A stretch of 64,000 nt of DNA from Tridacna crocea (GCA_943736015.1 OX031071.1:64501-128500), one strand, 5' to 3'; counted from the first letter of the stretch, positions 1 through 10,240 are shown. Notes: generated from the sequence alone by a model not told the origin. A program made the numbers and translations.

Positions 1-89
1 ATTCTGGCAAAAAAAACCTTGGTACAGTAATATTTTAGATGTTTTTCCTATCTAAAAATGTCTCTTGTATTTATTCAGCACTTTAAGGG

Positions 90-303
90 TTAACCCTTTA
101 CCACACAATGACGACTTTTAACACCCCTGAAAATCAAGCCTGTTGAAAACATTGTGAGAAAAGGAGAAAATGCTGGTAACCTTTTCCCACAATGTTTTAT
201 ACTCTAAAAAAGAAAAGTTGCACCTTTGGAGCAACACTGAAATTGTCTGTAAATGCTTTCATTTCAGACAAGGCTGACATTTTGTCGTCTGGTAAAGCGT
301 TAA
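90..303 (+). mobile_element. T-MITE copy, one palindrome arm lost
   Basis: TTAA at both ends. The left end reads CCCTTTACCACACAAT and the right end TCGTCTGGTAAAGCG. The left arm of the hairpin runs to its centre at GGTAACC, but most of the right arm is missing before TTTTCCCACAATG. Confidence 0.85.
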
Positions 304-415
304 ACTTTTCATCTGCCAAAAACTTCCCGCAGACAACTTTTAAAGCATCCATTTCCATCATGGATTATTCACACACAGGGGCTGACAACAAGATTTTTTG
401 TTAATCTGTTGTTAT

Positions 416-644
416 GCAACCCTTTACCACATGGCAAAATTCTACACCTATCCAAACTGAAAGCATAAGCAGACAGCAATTTCATTGTGGTTCAAATGAC
501 GCAACTTTTCTTTGATAGACTAGACAACTTTGCGTGAAAAAGAGAAAATGCTGGTTACCAGCATTATCTCTTTTTCTCACACTGTTTTCAAAAGGCTTCT
601 ACCTCAAGATCATCAAAAGTCGTCACTGTGTGGTAAATGGCTAA
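416..644 (-). mobile_element. T-MITE copy
   Basis: Full length in reverse orientation. The end tetranucleotides have decayed to GCAA and CTAA. The core AAAATGCTGGTTACCAGCAT is intact. It belongs to the subfamily with TTCATTGTGGTTCAAATG in the long arm. Confidence 0.85.
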
Positions 645-648
645 CGCC

Positions 649-877
649 TTAACTCATTACCAAACGACAAAATGTTGGGCTTGTCCAAATCGCACACATT
701 TGCAGATGATAAAATAAAAGTTATTGAAAAACTGAAATTTGTTTTGTGAAGAGTAGAAAGCATTTTGGGAAAAGGAGAAAATGCTGGTAACCAGCATTTT
801 CTCCTCTTCCCACAATGCTTTCTAAACGCTTCTTTCTCAGGGTCGTTAAAAGTAGGGATTGTGTGGTAATGGATTAA
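649..877 (-). mobile_element. T-MITE copy, full length
   Basis: TTAA at both ends and termini CTCATTACCAAACGAC / TTGTGTGGTAATGGA. The central hairpin is complete. It lies 4 bases from the preceding copy, in the same orientation. Confidence 0.9.
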
Positions 878-980
878 TTGGTAATTCATATTTACCTACA
901 TCTTGATCTGTTAAGAGATAGTTTTTACAATATAATCTTTATTTTGATAAGAGTAGAATGTGTCTTAGTGAATACTTTTA

Positions 981-1157
981 TTAACTCATTACTACTTGAC
1001 AAAATTTTGGCAAATCCAAACAGAAAGCATTTCCAAAGAACACAGTTAATATGGCACAAGTAATGAGATTTGTCAGTAAAAGATAAGAAAACATTTCTTG
1101 AACCAGCCTTTCACTCCTTTACCCACAATGGTACAGGCTTTCTTTCTCCGGGCTGTA
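981..1157 (-). mobile_element. T-MITE copy, degraded
   Basis: The left end, TTAACTCATTACTACTTGAC, is recognisable. The palindrome is largely gone, and the right part keeps only GGCTTTCTTTCTCCGGGC. Confidence 0.5.
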
Positions 1158-1526
1158 TTTTTAAGCAAGCACAATACCAGTGTTTTGTATGTGCCTGCTA
1201 AGTGCAGTTTGGAATGTATTTATCTATGTTTTACAAGAAATTTGGAATCTCTGCAAATAAGTTAAATAAATAAATAAATAAATACAAGGTATGCCCTTGT
1301 AAAGTCAATTCCATCCAATGATCCAGACTTAATTTTCCATCTACAAAATACATTTAATATTTTGATGTGTCTGAAACTTTGCCATTTTGTCAAGAATGAG
1401 GACATTCGAAGTTCTTACGAACATGAAAGTTTAAAAGTAAAAAATGCACAGCTCTATTACAAATCGCATCTGGTGGGATTGCATCCTGTGCGGAAAAGAT
1501 ATTGATTTTATGCGGGATGAAGGTAT
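1158..1526. other. No gene seen; AAAT microsatellite
   Basis: AT-rich sequence with about five AAAT units at 1262-1283. Nothing else is recognised. If the membrane-segment exon just downstream is real, its 3' exon could lie here; the minus strand has a weak acceptor, CCGCACAG, near 1486-1493. Confidence 0.4.
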
Positions 1527-1843
1527 GTAGTATATGGATGAAGTGACCTTCCATGAAAAAATTGATACATACTTATAATAATCACAACAACAACTGATCC
1601 CAGCGCTATAGCAATGGTAAACCTGGTACTCAATCCTTGATCTTCATCAACACTTAACAAAGGGGGATAACTCTGAGTGACTGTATCGTTTGAATGTAAA
1701 GTGTCAGAAGCCTGATCAAAGGGAGTTAATCCAGTAGAAGAACTGTTAAGGAAGTCCATAATGCTGCCCAAAGATGTGATGGACACAGTTTGGTTTGTCA
1801 TATCTCCTACCATACTGTCTACAATGACGTAATGTTTGTGACA
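1527..1843 (-). CDS. Candidate host exon: extracellular stalk plus one membrane segment
   Basis: No family is recognised. The minus-strand reading frame is open from about 1843 and has an internal ATG at 1813. It contains three possible N-glycosylation sites (NQT, NSS, NDT), a Ser/Thr-rich stretch and one hydrophobic segment of about 20 residues (start TIAIALGSVVVVIII). A GTATGT donor-like site follows the membrane segment and a TTGTAG acceptor-like site lies just before the ATG. This is the pattern of an internal exon of a single-pass membrane protein. Unlike most open frames here, it lies outside every repeat family I can see. It could still be a chance open frame. Confidence 0.35.
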
Positions 1844-1886
1844 TCAAATAATGCTGGTTTTGCGCATCTCTCGTTGATTATGCCTG

Positions 1887-1947
1887 AAATGACAAACAAG
1901 AGGTTCATGATGTCCCTGGAGAACTCACCTGAGTATATTGTACTTTA
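1887..1947 (+). mobile_element. Helitron-like element, 5' end fragment
   Basis: Starts ACAAGAGGTTCATGATG and continues to AACTCACCTGAG, the same head as at 2243, 36331, 37719 and 40220. It ends where the next T-MITE begins. Confidence 0.55.
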
Positions 1948-2144
1948 TTAAGCCATTACCACACAATCCCTACTTTTGACGCCCCTGAGAAGGAGGCCTT
2001 TTGAAAACACTGTGGTAACCAACATTTTCTCCTTTTCCCACAATGTTTTACATCCTATCAAAGACTGAAATCATTGTTTTAGCAACAGTAAATTTGTTTT
2101 CAATTTGATCAAGGTCAAAATTCTGATGTACGGTAAAGACTTAA
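1948..2144 (+). mobile_element. T-MITE copy, left palindrome arm lost
   Basis: TTAA at both ends. GAAAACACTGTGG joins GTAACCAACATTTTCTCC directly, so about 20 bp of the left arm is missing while the right arm is kept. Confidence 0.85.
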
Positions 2145-2242
2145 ACCACATTAAAATATCTTCTGCAAAATCTTTAATGCTTTTAAAATTGGCAAGCCTA
2201 AAGTTTAACCAAGGTACATTATGGTAATGACATGTATAATAA

Positions 2243-2937
2243 ACAAGAGGGCTATGATGGCCCTGGATCGCTTACCTGAGTCAATGGGCCAAATTTCACT
2301 CCATGAACATAATTCAATTTCTGACCAATCGTCAGGTCAATTGAGCTTAAAATATGGCCTCTAGAGGGTCAACATGGAATTTACATAACTTGGCATAAGC
2401 ATCTGCTTTATTACCATAGGTGATCCAAATTAGAACTCATCACAAAATGATCAAGACAAACAGAGCAGGGACAGTTTTGACCCCAGGAGCATCATATGAA
2501 CAAACTTGGTAGAAGTCCACTAGGAAATGCTTTTTCCTTCCTTGTCTCTAAGTTCAAATTTATTACCACCGGGGCAGGGCTAATTTTGACCCCAGGGGGC
2601 ATCATAAATTATGTACAAACTTGGTAGTGGTCCACTAGGAGATGCTACATACCAAATATCAAAGCTCTACGCCTTCTAGTTTCAGAGAAGAAGATTTTCA
2701 AAGATTTTGCTATTTTATTCCTTTTGGCTGCCATGGCAACGACAGTTAACGGTGGAATTCAATCTCTTGAACAAATTTGGTTTAGCTTCACCAAGGAACC
2801 TCCCTGCCAAGTTTCATCAAGATTGCCCCAGTAGTTTAGGAGGAGTTAAAGGAGGGCTCCACACAAAGGATGATGCACAATGGACATCGGGTGATCACAA
2901 AAGCTCACCTTGAGCACTTCTTGCTCAGGTGAGCTAA
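2243..2937 (+). mobile_element. Helitron-like non-autonomous element
   Basis: The head is ACAAGAGGGCTATGATGGCC then CGCTTACCTGAG. The tail has a hairpin, GAGCACTTCTTGCTC, followed by AGGTGAGCTAA. A 3' hairpin about 8 nt before CTAA and the lack of an obvious target duplication fit a Helitron-type end; this class call is inference. The interior holds two diverged repeat units (ttggtagaagtccactagg...) of the kind seen in the intronic copies. No coding capacity. Confidence 0.65.
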
Positions 2938-2983
2938 AAACACTGCCTTTCTCTAAGTCAGCAATGCTTTGTAAAAAGGGGGC

Positions 2984-3213
2984 TTAACCCTTTACTCCAT
3001 AGATACTCATTTCTACACATTGCTTGTGGGAGCCTTGTGAAAACATTGTGGCAAAAGGTGAAATTGCTCGTAGCGAGCAATTTCACCTTTTGTCACAATG
3101 TTTTCTATGCTATCAAAAGGTGTAATATACCCATAATAAAACAGCTTCATCCTTGCTGTTATCTAGGGTCTATTAGAGATACCATAGAAATGCCTTATGG
3201 GGTAAAGGGTTAA
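2984..3213 (+). mobile_element. T-MITE copy with variant palindrome
   Basis: TTAA at both ends and a GGTAAAGGG terminus. The hairpin reads GGTGAAATTGCTCG / CGAGCAATTTCACC, differing from the family core at matching positions in both arms. Confidence 0.85.
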
Positions 3214-3724
3214 TATCTCTGCAAAATAAAACTCCACCAAGGTGAGCCTCTACAGACTACCGGATATTTGCAACTGGTCATTATTGTTTTCATGCCAAAA
3301 GACCAGTCCACCTTACATTTCAGTTATTCAGTTGAAACAATGGACTTTAAGGACCATGAATGATCAAAAATGATGTAGTTTCTTGCTTGGAATGATGCAT
3401 CACAGAGATTCATTTGTCCCCCTTTGGCCAGAGTATACCTTAAGTCTATTTCCCCACCCCACCCTAGCTACAACTACCAACATCCTGGTATAATATATTC
3501 TCGGTTTACTTCAAAAACATCATAACATAATTTGTAACAAGCTGTAGTTATGAGGTTTTTGAGGTAAAATGACAACATGGTGAGTAAACTGATTCACTGA
3601 TACATCTATGTATCAAAGCTTTAATTTCCCTTTTTAGTTTTTACCAAACAATATACTTTTGGACTAAACCAAACTCAAACTATTAGCTAACAACAAATGA
3701 AATCTGGCTGAAAAGAAAACATTA
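3214..3724. repeat. Unique-looking spacer with one small foldback
   Basis: 3498-3578 is an imperfect palindrome related to the ends of the element at 21733-26885 (TCGGTTTACTTC / GAGGTAAAATGA). Nothing is recognised in the rest. Confidence 0.45.
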
Positions 3725-4004
3725 GAATGACCTCTAGAAAACATTGTTAGGAAGGGAGGAAACACTTGTTATCAGTATATACCCCTTTCTCCACAATGAT
3801 TTCAAATGCTGTTTTTCTCAGGATCATTTAGACTTGGAAATATTTAGCAAAGGAATAAAGTTTAGCCCTTTACCACATAATTTTAAAAACTCTGACAAAG
3901 AAAACATTGCAGGCAAAGGAACAAATGCTTATGACCTGCATATACTTCTTTTCCCACAATGTTTTCTACCCTTGCAAAAGCAATTTCCACAATGTGTGTC
4001 ACAT
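3725..4004. mobile_element. Two degraded T-MITE copies
   Basis: 3725-3858 (reverse) keeps GAAAACATTGTTAGG and TTTTTCTCAGGATCAT. 3859-4004 (forward) keeps CCCTTTACCACATAAT and TTTTCCCACAATGTTTTC. Confidence 0.55.
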
Positions 4005-4233
4005 TTAACCCATTATCACACAATCCCTACTTTTGACGCCCCTAAGAAAGAAGCCTTTAGAAAACATTGTGGGAAAAGGGTTAGGGTTTGGTTACCAGCA
4101 TTTTCTCCTTTTCCCACAATGTTTTCTACCCTTCACAAAACAAATTTCAAATTTCCAGTCACTTTAATTCTGTTGTCTGCAAATGCTTTCAATTTGGGCC
4201 CGCCTAAAATTTTGTCATTTGGTAATGATTTAA
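4005..4233 (+). mobile_element. T-MITE copy, full length
   Basis: TTAA at both ends. The left palindrome arm carries a local change (GGTTAGGGTTTGG) where GGAGAAAATGC is expected; the right arm is canonical. Confidence 0.9.
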
Positions 4234-4299
4234 TTCATCTGCTACTGCCAAAATTTTGTCATTTGGTGAAGGGTTACACATATACAATACTCTCAACTG

Positions 4300-4523
4300 T
4301 TAACCCATTACCACACAATCCCTACTTTTGACGCCCCTGAGAAAGAAGCCTTTTGAAAACACTGTGGGAAAAGGAGAAAATGCTGGTAACCAGCATTTTC
4401 TCCTTTTCCCACAGTGTTTTCTACCCTTCCCAAAACAAATTTCAATTTTTCAGTCACCTTTGTCGTCTGCAAATGCTTTCATTTTGGACCAGTCTAAATT
4501 TTTCTCGTGTGGTAAAGGGTTAA
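4300..4523 (+). mobile_element. T-MITE copy, near-consensus
   Basis: TTAACCCATTACCACACAAT to GTGTGGTAAAGGGTTAA with an intact palindrome. It shares its right TTAA with the next copy. Confidence 0.93.
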
Positions 4524-4702
4524 CTCTTTGCCACACAATCCTGACTTTAAATGACCCTGAGAAAGAAAGCCTTTGAAAAGATAGTAGGAAAAGGAGAAAA
4601 TGTAACCTGCATTTTCTCCTTTTTCCAAAATGTTTTCTACCCTATCCAAATCAGATTTAAATTTTGGATTCACATTTACTTTACCTTCCGAAAATGCTTT
4701 CT
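4520..4702 (+). mobile_element. T-MITE copy, right end cut by SINE
   Basis: Begins at the TTAA that ends the preceding copy. The palindrome is shortened at its centre. The copy stops at GAAAATGCTTTC, where a SINE tail begins. Confidence 0.8.
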
Positions 4703-4955
4703 ATTGGGGTTTAACGTCACTTTAACAGCTATGGTCATATCATAGCAGTCGGTGATGCACATGCGTTTCCTGGCTTTCTCATACCAGTACTAACACAACT
4801 TTCTTTCCAAAGCCACCGACTACTTTTTCTCACATGCTTTAGCAGAGGTGAGAGGCAAAAATATTGCGGGAAGAAAGTTCGCCTCAACATGGTATCAAAC
4901 TCGCAACCACCAGGTCATGAGTCTGACACGGTCACCACCGAGCCACCCAGGAGGG
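4703..4955 (-). mobile_element. tRNA-derived SINE
   Basis: On the minus strand a tRNA-like head (box A-like TGGCTCGGTGGTGACC, box B-like GGTTGCGAGTTTGATACC) leads into the body shared with the SINE-tail copies at 15338 and 62123, and ends in AACCCCAAT-like sequence. It separates two T-MITE remnants of opposite orientation. Confidence 0.6.
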
Positions 4956-5135
4956 TATTTGCAGACGACAATTTCAGTATGGCTCAAATGGTGTAATTTT
5001 TCTTTTATATAGTAGAAAACATTGTGGAAATAGGAGAAAATGCTGGTTACCAGCATTTTCTTCTTTGTCCACAATGTTTTCAAAGGGCTTCTTTTCCAGA
5101 AGCATCAAAGTCAGCATTGTCTGGTGAAGAGTTAA
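4956..5135 (-). mobile_element. T-MITE copy, left end missing
   Basis: Starts inside the long arm at GCAGACGACAATTTCAG, next to the SINE head. The palindrome is intact and the right TTAA is at 5132. Confidence 0.8.
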
Positions 5136-5187
5136 CTTGTTTTACAGGCAGTTTTCAGCCAATTTTTAAACTATTTCTTCCTTACCA

Positions 5188-5465
5188 AGCCCTTGTAGCT
5201 TAGTAGGTAGCTCGCAGGTCTTGAGGTGGTCATGAGTTCGGTCCCTGGCTCTGCCAATTTCTTTCCGAGGATATATGAAAGTCATTTTGACAGGATTCAT
5301 TCCTCTCCCACCACTGACCATTGTTTCGACAATGGTTATGTGGGAAAGCAGCCAGTGGCTTGGAAAGAATATTGTGCGGGATATTGGTAGACTGGTAATT
5401 GCAACTCCAGGAAAGCATGAAAAGGTGCTCTGCCTACTACAATAGTAATAGTGTTGAAAACAGCT
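5188..5465 (+). mobile_element. tRNA-derived SINE
   Basis: Box A-like TAGCTTAGTAGGTAG and box B-like GAGTTCGGTCCCTGGC are followed by the family body (CCACTGACCATTGTTTCGAC, GGAAAGCAGCCAGTGGCTTG, CTCCAGGAAAGCATGAA). Pol III-type internal promoter by family; a SINE, not a tRNA gene, because no cloverleaf closes. It ends against the next T-MITE. Confidence 0.7.
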
Positions 5466-5797
5466 TTAACTCATTACCAAATGAGAAAATATTTGGCTTG
5501 TCCAAATCAAACAGATTTGCAGACAACCTAATAAAAGTGACTGAAAATTTGAAATTTGTTTTGTTAAGGGTACAAAACATTAAGACTTTAACAGTCAAAT
5601 ACAAAGAGTGCAAATCGTAAAATTTACCAGTCTAACACAGCTACTAAAAATTGAAATTTGTTTTTAAATGGGTAGAAAACATTGTGGGAAAAGAAGAAAA
5701 TGCTGGTTACCAGTAGTCTTTCCTTTTCCCACAAATGTTTTCAAAAGGCTTCTTTCTCCAGGTTGTTAAAAGGCATGATTGTGTGGTAAAGGGTTAA
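5466..5797 (-). mobile_element. T-MITE copy with internal duplication
   Basis: At 332 bp it is about 100 bp longer than usual. The stretch AAATTTGTTTT...GGGTAGAAAACATT occurs twice, so two copies have recombined or one part was duplicated. Confidence 0.8.
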
Positions 5798-5984
5798 GAA
5801 GAAGCCTTTTGAAAACATAGTGGGAAAAGAAGAAAATGCTGTTTACCAGCATTTTCTCCTTTTCCCTCAAAGTTTTCAACCCTTTCAAAGGAATATTGCA
5901 CCATTTGAGCTACTATGAAATTGTCGTCTGCAAATGCTTTCATTGTGGATAGGTCAAAACTTTTGCTGTGTAGTAGAGGGTGAA
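5794..5984 (+). mobile_element. T-MITE copy, left end short
   Basis: Head-to-head with the preceding copy at one shared TTAA. It lacks the first 40 bases or so of the family and keeps the hairpin and right end. Confidence 0.75.
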
Positions 5985-6084
5985 CTCTTTTGTTACTGAA
6001 TAATAAATTGCATTTTATCAATGGTTACCAATACAGTATTGCTGCAAAATCAAGACACAGTTCAGTCTTATCCAGATTGAAGCA

Positions 6085-6155
6085 GTGGACAGTGTAGATC
6101 AGTGATCAGACTTCATGTTCTGTGCAGTCTGATCTTGATCTACACTGTCCACCAT
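6085..6155. repeat. Dispersed small palindrome (GTGTAGATC type)
   Basis: GGACAGTGTAGATC...GATCTACACTGTCC around a centre with TTCTGTGCAGTCTGATC. Related copies lie near 15600, 45230 and 62505, with a half copy at 17535. Confidence 0.6.
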
Positions 6156-6190
6156 AGTCTCTGGTGCTTTCTATAGTATGGAATGAGTTT

Positions 6191-6402
6191 TTAAAACACA
6201 TTACCAAACAACAATATTTTAGGCTTGCCCATGTCCAAAGCACTTGCAGATGACAAGGTAAAAGTGATCGAAAATTTGATTTTGTTTTGTATAGAGTAGA
6301 AAACATTGTGGAAAAAGGAGAAAATGCTGGTTACCAGCATTTTCTCCTTTTCTTACAATGTTTCTATAGGCTTCTTTCTCAGGGTCATCAAAAGCAGGAG
6401 AC
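6191..6402 (-). mobile_element. T-MITE copy
   Basis: Left TTAA present and hairpin intact. The right end fades after CAGGGTCATCAAAAGCAGG. Confidence 0.8.
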
Positions 6403-6553
6403 CTTGCAGAAGATGCTTTTATGGACTGAACACAAAAGATAAAATTTAATCTTGAATCTAAACTGTGTGCTACTATGTTACATATTCTGGAAAATCAAAA
6501 TCTTGATGCATAGAATTTCAGCTGTCTTTTCATAATTGAAAAAGGTCCATTTT

Positions 6554-6780
6554 TTTAGCTCTTTACCAAATGGCAAATTTTTGGACTGGACCAAATACGA
6601 GCATCTGCAATCAACAAATTAAACCTTGATGATATGATGATTTCTGACTTTGATAGGGTAGAAAATATTGTGGGAAAAGGAGAAAATGCTGGTCACCTGT
6701 ATTTCTCCTTTTCCTGTTGTATTTTCTAAAGAAATCTATATCGGGGTTTTTAAAACTTGGAATTGTGCTGTGAGGGTTAA
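6554..6780 (-). mobile_element. T-MITE copy
   Basis: Both ends recognisable; the right arm of the hairpin is diverged (GTATTTCTCC). It shares its right TTAA with the next copy. Confidence 0.8.
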
Positions 6781-7010
6781 ATCCTTATCTTACCACACAG
6801 CAAAATTTTAGACCTTTCCGAATTGAAAGCATTTACAGTTGTCAATTTCAAAGTGGCTCAAATGGTACAATTTTGCTTAGATAGGGTAGAAAACTTAGTG
6901 GGAAAAGGAGAAAATGCTGGTTACCAGCATTTTCTCCTTTTTCCACAATGTTTTCAAAAGGCTTCTACCTCAGGGTCATCAAAAGTCATCATTGTGTGGG
7001 CAAGAGTTAA
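6777..7010 (-). mobile_element. T-MITE copy, full length
   Basis: Tandem with the preceding copy through a common TTAA. Long arm of the GTGGCTCAAATGG subfamily; hairpin intact. Confidence 0.88.
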
Positions 7011-7051
7011 TGACCTGAAACTTCAAATGTATGAGTCCTACACGCTATTAA

Positions 7052-7272
7052 TTAACTCTTTACCAAGCGACACAATCTTAGACCGGTCCAAATAAAGCAT
7101 TTGCAGACAACAAAATAAACATGACTCAAAAATTGAAATCTGTACTGAGGAGGGCAGGAAATATTGTGGAAAAAGGAGAAAATACCAGCATTTCCCCTTT
7201 TCCCACAATGTTTTCAAAAAGCTTTCTTTTCTAGGGGTCGTTAAAAGACATCACTGTGTGGTACAGGGTTAA
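7052..7272 (-). mobile_element. T-MITE copy, full length
   Basis: TTAA at both ends. The hairpin centre is shortened: GAGAAAATACCAGC lacks the GGTTACC dyad. Confidence 0.85.
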
Positions 7273-7725
7273 GCAATGCAGACTGGTCAATACCACAGTA
7301 TGGGTTTGCCCGAATTCTCTCGTTTGAGCTCAGCACAAAATTACAAGAAAAGCAAAAAAGGAATGTTTTTGCATCATGTGCAGTTCGTTTTTTAATCATC
7401 TCTATAAATATCTGGAAAAGAAGATCATTTTATTAGTACAATGCCATCCCATTATCAGTGTTAAAAAAAAAAATATTTGGTCTAATTTATCCATTTCAAA
7501 TATTGATCTACACTGTCCAATAATCCCTTGTTTTCAGAGTAATATATTACTTATTTTCTCATCTTATACACATGTAATATCATTATTTGTGTGACGTCAT
7601 TTCTGACATCATTTTAACATTTTTCATTGAAGTAAACAGGTTTTATGGACATTACCGTGGATGTTTTTGCATCTTCTGATCTATAATTTGTAAAATATCG
7701 TTATGTGATAAAAAGAATCTGACAT
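7273..7725. other. No gene seen
   Basis: AT-rich and without a recognised repeat or coding signal, apart from a short piece of the GTGTAGATC palindrome family near 7505. Confidence 0.4.
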
Positions 7726-7863
7726 TCAGTGGATTTAAGATGAAATTTTATCAAACTCGTCTAGAAAAAATGTTATTTAGCTCACCAAAGGCTCGCTTAA
7801 TCACATTTTCCCTAGAATAGTTTAATAAAATTTCATCTCAAAAGCAAACTCATGTCAGATCCT
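7726..7863. mobile_element. Foldback element
   Basis: Two arms of about 45 bp match in inverted orientation: AATCTGACATTCAGTG... and ...AACTCATGTCAGAT, with AAGATGAAATTTTAT and ATAAAATTTCATCT inside. No coding capacity. Confidence 0.6.
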
Positions 7864-7906
7864 TTATCTCCAAAAACATAACTCTGAAACAGCAACATTT
7901 GGGTTA

Positions 7907-8083
7907 TTAACACTTTACTGCATGACAAAATTTTAGACCTGTCCTAATTGAAAACATTTGCTGATGACAGTTTCAAGTTGGCTCATATGGAATTATTTGT
8001 CTTTGAATGGGTAGAAAACATTTTGGGAAAAGGAGACAATGATAGTAACCAGCATTTTCTCCTTTTCCCACAATGTTTTAAAC
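7907..8083 (-). mobile_element. T-MITE copy, right end cut
   Basis: TTAA at 7907. The hairpin centre is altered (GACAATGATAGTAACC). It stops at CACAATGTTTTAAA, where a Helitron-like fragment begins. Confidence 0.75.
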
Positions 8084-8160
8084 TAGAGGCGCTTGAGCGC
8101 CTGTATCGCTCCACAGGCCTGATTTTTCTGTACCGGTGAAGAGAAGTCTTTTTACAATTA
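8084..8160 (+). mobile_element. Helitron-like head fragment
   Basis: CTAGAGGCGCTTGAGCGCC then TGTATCGCTCCACAGG has the layout of the Helitron-like heads: a short palindrome, then ATCGCTC. Only about 75 bp remain. Confidence 0.4.
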
Positions 8161-8376
8161 CCATTCATTCCTGCATTTTAGGTCACTAAAGAAAAAAGGC
8201 TATGAAAATCATTGTGAGAAAAGAAGAAAATAAAAGTTACCTGCATTTTCTTAGTTTGACACAATAATTTCTACCCTTTTTGATACAAGTTTTACTAATT
8301 TGAAGATTTATTATGTTGTCTGCAACATCTTTCAATTATGGCCAGTTATAAAAATTTTGTCTTCTAGTTTAATTAA
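8161..8376 (+). mobile_element. T-MITE copy, degraded
   Basis: Keeps GAAAATCATTGTGAGAAAAG, the arm remnant ACCTGCATTTTCTT and the right end up to TTAA at 8373, which is shared with the next copy. Confidence 0.65.
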
Positions 8377-8560
8377 CCCATTACCAAATCACAACATTCT
8401 ATGGTTGTCCAAATGGAAAGCATTTGTAGATGAAAAAATAAAAGTGACTGAAAATTTGACAGTTGTTTTGTGAAGGGTAGATAACATTGTGGGAAAAAGT
8501 TACCAGCATTTTCTCTTTTTCCCACAATGTTTTCTAAACTCTTCTTTGTCAGTGATCAGT
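8373..8560 (-). mobile_element. T-MITE copy
   Basis: CCATTACCAAATCACAACAT start. The left hairpin arm is deleted between GGGAAAAA and GTTACCAGCATT. The right terminus is lost. Confidence 0.75.
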
Positions 8561-8719
8561 TTGATTGGAGAACAAAATGCCTTATCACAATAGTAAAGCC
8601 CTGTCCCTCTTTCTACCAGGTCACCAGGAGGTCAACAAACCTTTACCAGAACTAATCAAAGTGCAGAGTTTCCCTTGCTTTATATGAAAAGGATTACAGA
8701 TTATGTAAAGCAACCATCT

Positions 8720-8948
8720 TTAACTCTTTACCAAACGACAAAACTTGGGATGTGACCAAACTGAGAGCATTTGCAGACAACAAATTAAACATTGATGAAA
8801 TGATGATTTCTCTCTTTCATAGAGTAGAAAACACTGAGGTAAAAGGAGAAAATGCTGATTACCAGCATTTTCTCCTTTTCCAAGAGTGTTTTCCAAAGAC
8901 TTCTTCTTTAGGGTCCTTAAAAGTCAGGATTGTATGGTAAAGACTTAT
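8720..8948 (-). mobile_element. T-MITE copy, full length
   Basis: TTAACTCTTTACCAAACGAC to ATGGTAAAGACTTAT. The hairpin centre GATTACCAGC is slightly asymmetric. Confidence 0.85.
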
Positions 8949-9454
8949 CACCATTGGAACTAACCTTCAATACAACAATGAAATCAAAACAAGTAGTTTG
9001 AGAGAAGAAATTTTTCAAATATTTTACTTTATACCATAAAAGGAAAATGAGTCTCCCATAAAAGCCATGTTTTTTGACGGATCTTTTTTTTTTTAAGGAA
9101 TTCTGTAGACCTATATCTAAGGAACATTCCTGCAAAAAAATAATGCTATCCAATTAGCCGTTTGGGAGGAGAAGATTTTTAAAGGTTTTTTACTTTGGTT
9201 GCCATGGCAACCAGAATTATTCATGGAACACAATTATTTGAAGGAATTTGAAAGAGGACCACCTAAGGAACATTCCTGTGAAATTTGGTAAAAATCCAGT
9301 CAATAGTTTCTGAGGAGAAGTTTTTTAAAGAAAAAGTTTACGGACGCACGCACGGACGAACGGACGAACGGACGAACGGACGGACGGACGGACGGACGCA
9401 CGACGGACACAACGCCATGACAATAGCCCGCTGGCCTTCGGCCAGTGGAGCTAA
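8949..9454 (+). mobile_element. Helitron-like element, 5'-truncated
   Basis: The body shares GGTTGCCATGGCAACCAGA and AGGAACATTCCTGTGAAA with the intronic copy at 40220. A GGAC/GAAC tetranucleotide tract lies at 9346-9406. The tail hairpin CTGGCCTTCGGCCAG is followed by TGGAGCTAA. The head is missing. Confidence 0.6.
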
Positions 9455-9505
9455 AAACCTTCTCTTTCAGGGGCGTTAAAAGTTGTCACTGTGTGGTAAA
9501 GCGTT
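9455..9505 (-). mobile_element. T-MITE right-end fragment
   Basis: CTTTCAGGGGCGTTAAAAGT then GTGTGGTAAAGCGTT. Only the last 50 bp of a copy remain, adjoining the Helitron-like tail. Confidence 0.6.
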
Positions 9506-9537
9506 CATATCAAGTTGAAAATTTAATTTTAAGTTAT

Positions 9538-9765
9538 TTAACTCTTGACCACACAATCCCTACTTTTAACGACCCTGAGAAAGAAGCCTTTTGAAAACAC
9601 TGTGGGAAAAGGAGAAAATAATGGTAACCAGCAGTTTCTCCTTTTCCCAAAGTGTTATCTTCCCTTCCCAAGCCAAACTTTATTTTGTCAGTCACCTTTA
9701 TTTTGTCGTCTGCAAATGCTTTCAATTTGGACCAGTCCAAGATTTTCTTGTGTGGTAAAGAGTAA
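9538..9765 (+). mobile_element. T-MITE copy, full length
   Basis: TTAA at the left, GTAA at the right, hairpin nearly intact (AATAATGGTAACCAGCAG at the centre). Confidence 0.88.
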
Positions 9766-9910
9766 ACAGGATAAGGGTTAACTCTTTACCAAAATGGAAA
9801 AATTTTAGACTGGTCCAAATTAAAAGCATTTGCAGACGACAAAATGAATGTCACGAAAGAATTGAAATTTGTTTCAGGAAGGCAAGAAAACATTGTGGAA
9901 TTAAGGAGAA

Positions 9911-10240
9911 GGCAGTGGCTAGAGATACGGTACCGTACCTCTAGCCTATATTAAAGAAATGGCTAGAGATACGGTACCGTACCTCTAGCCCCGGAGTCTA
10001 AAGATACGGTACCGTATCTCTAGTCATTCTTATGATATAGGCTAGAGGTACGGTATTTTGTAGATACATGTAAGAAATTATAAATCTACTTCAGTTTTGA
10101 TTATTATTGTTATTAGTATACGTATTTGTAGTAATTGATTGGCATCAAAGGACAGAAACTCATTAAGTTGCAGTGTGTGAATGTGCACTGATGAGCGAAA
10201 ATAATAATTGCGTTGATTATTAGGTGAACTTGATTACTTA
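9911..10240 (+). repeat. Left long inverted end of the 3.3 kb element
   Basis: Contains GGTACCGTACCTCTAGCC modules, then TAAGAAATTATAAAT and CATCAAAGGACAGAAACTC. It matches the reverse complement of 12893-13216 along almost its whole length, with scattered substitutions. Confidence 0.85.

Noticed and set aside
3744-4745. Open frames with GKGENAGNQHFLLFPQCF and variants, seen many times in the window
   Set aside because: The motif is the translation of the T-MITE palindrome and recurs in every frame and orientation; not a protein family.
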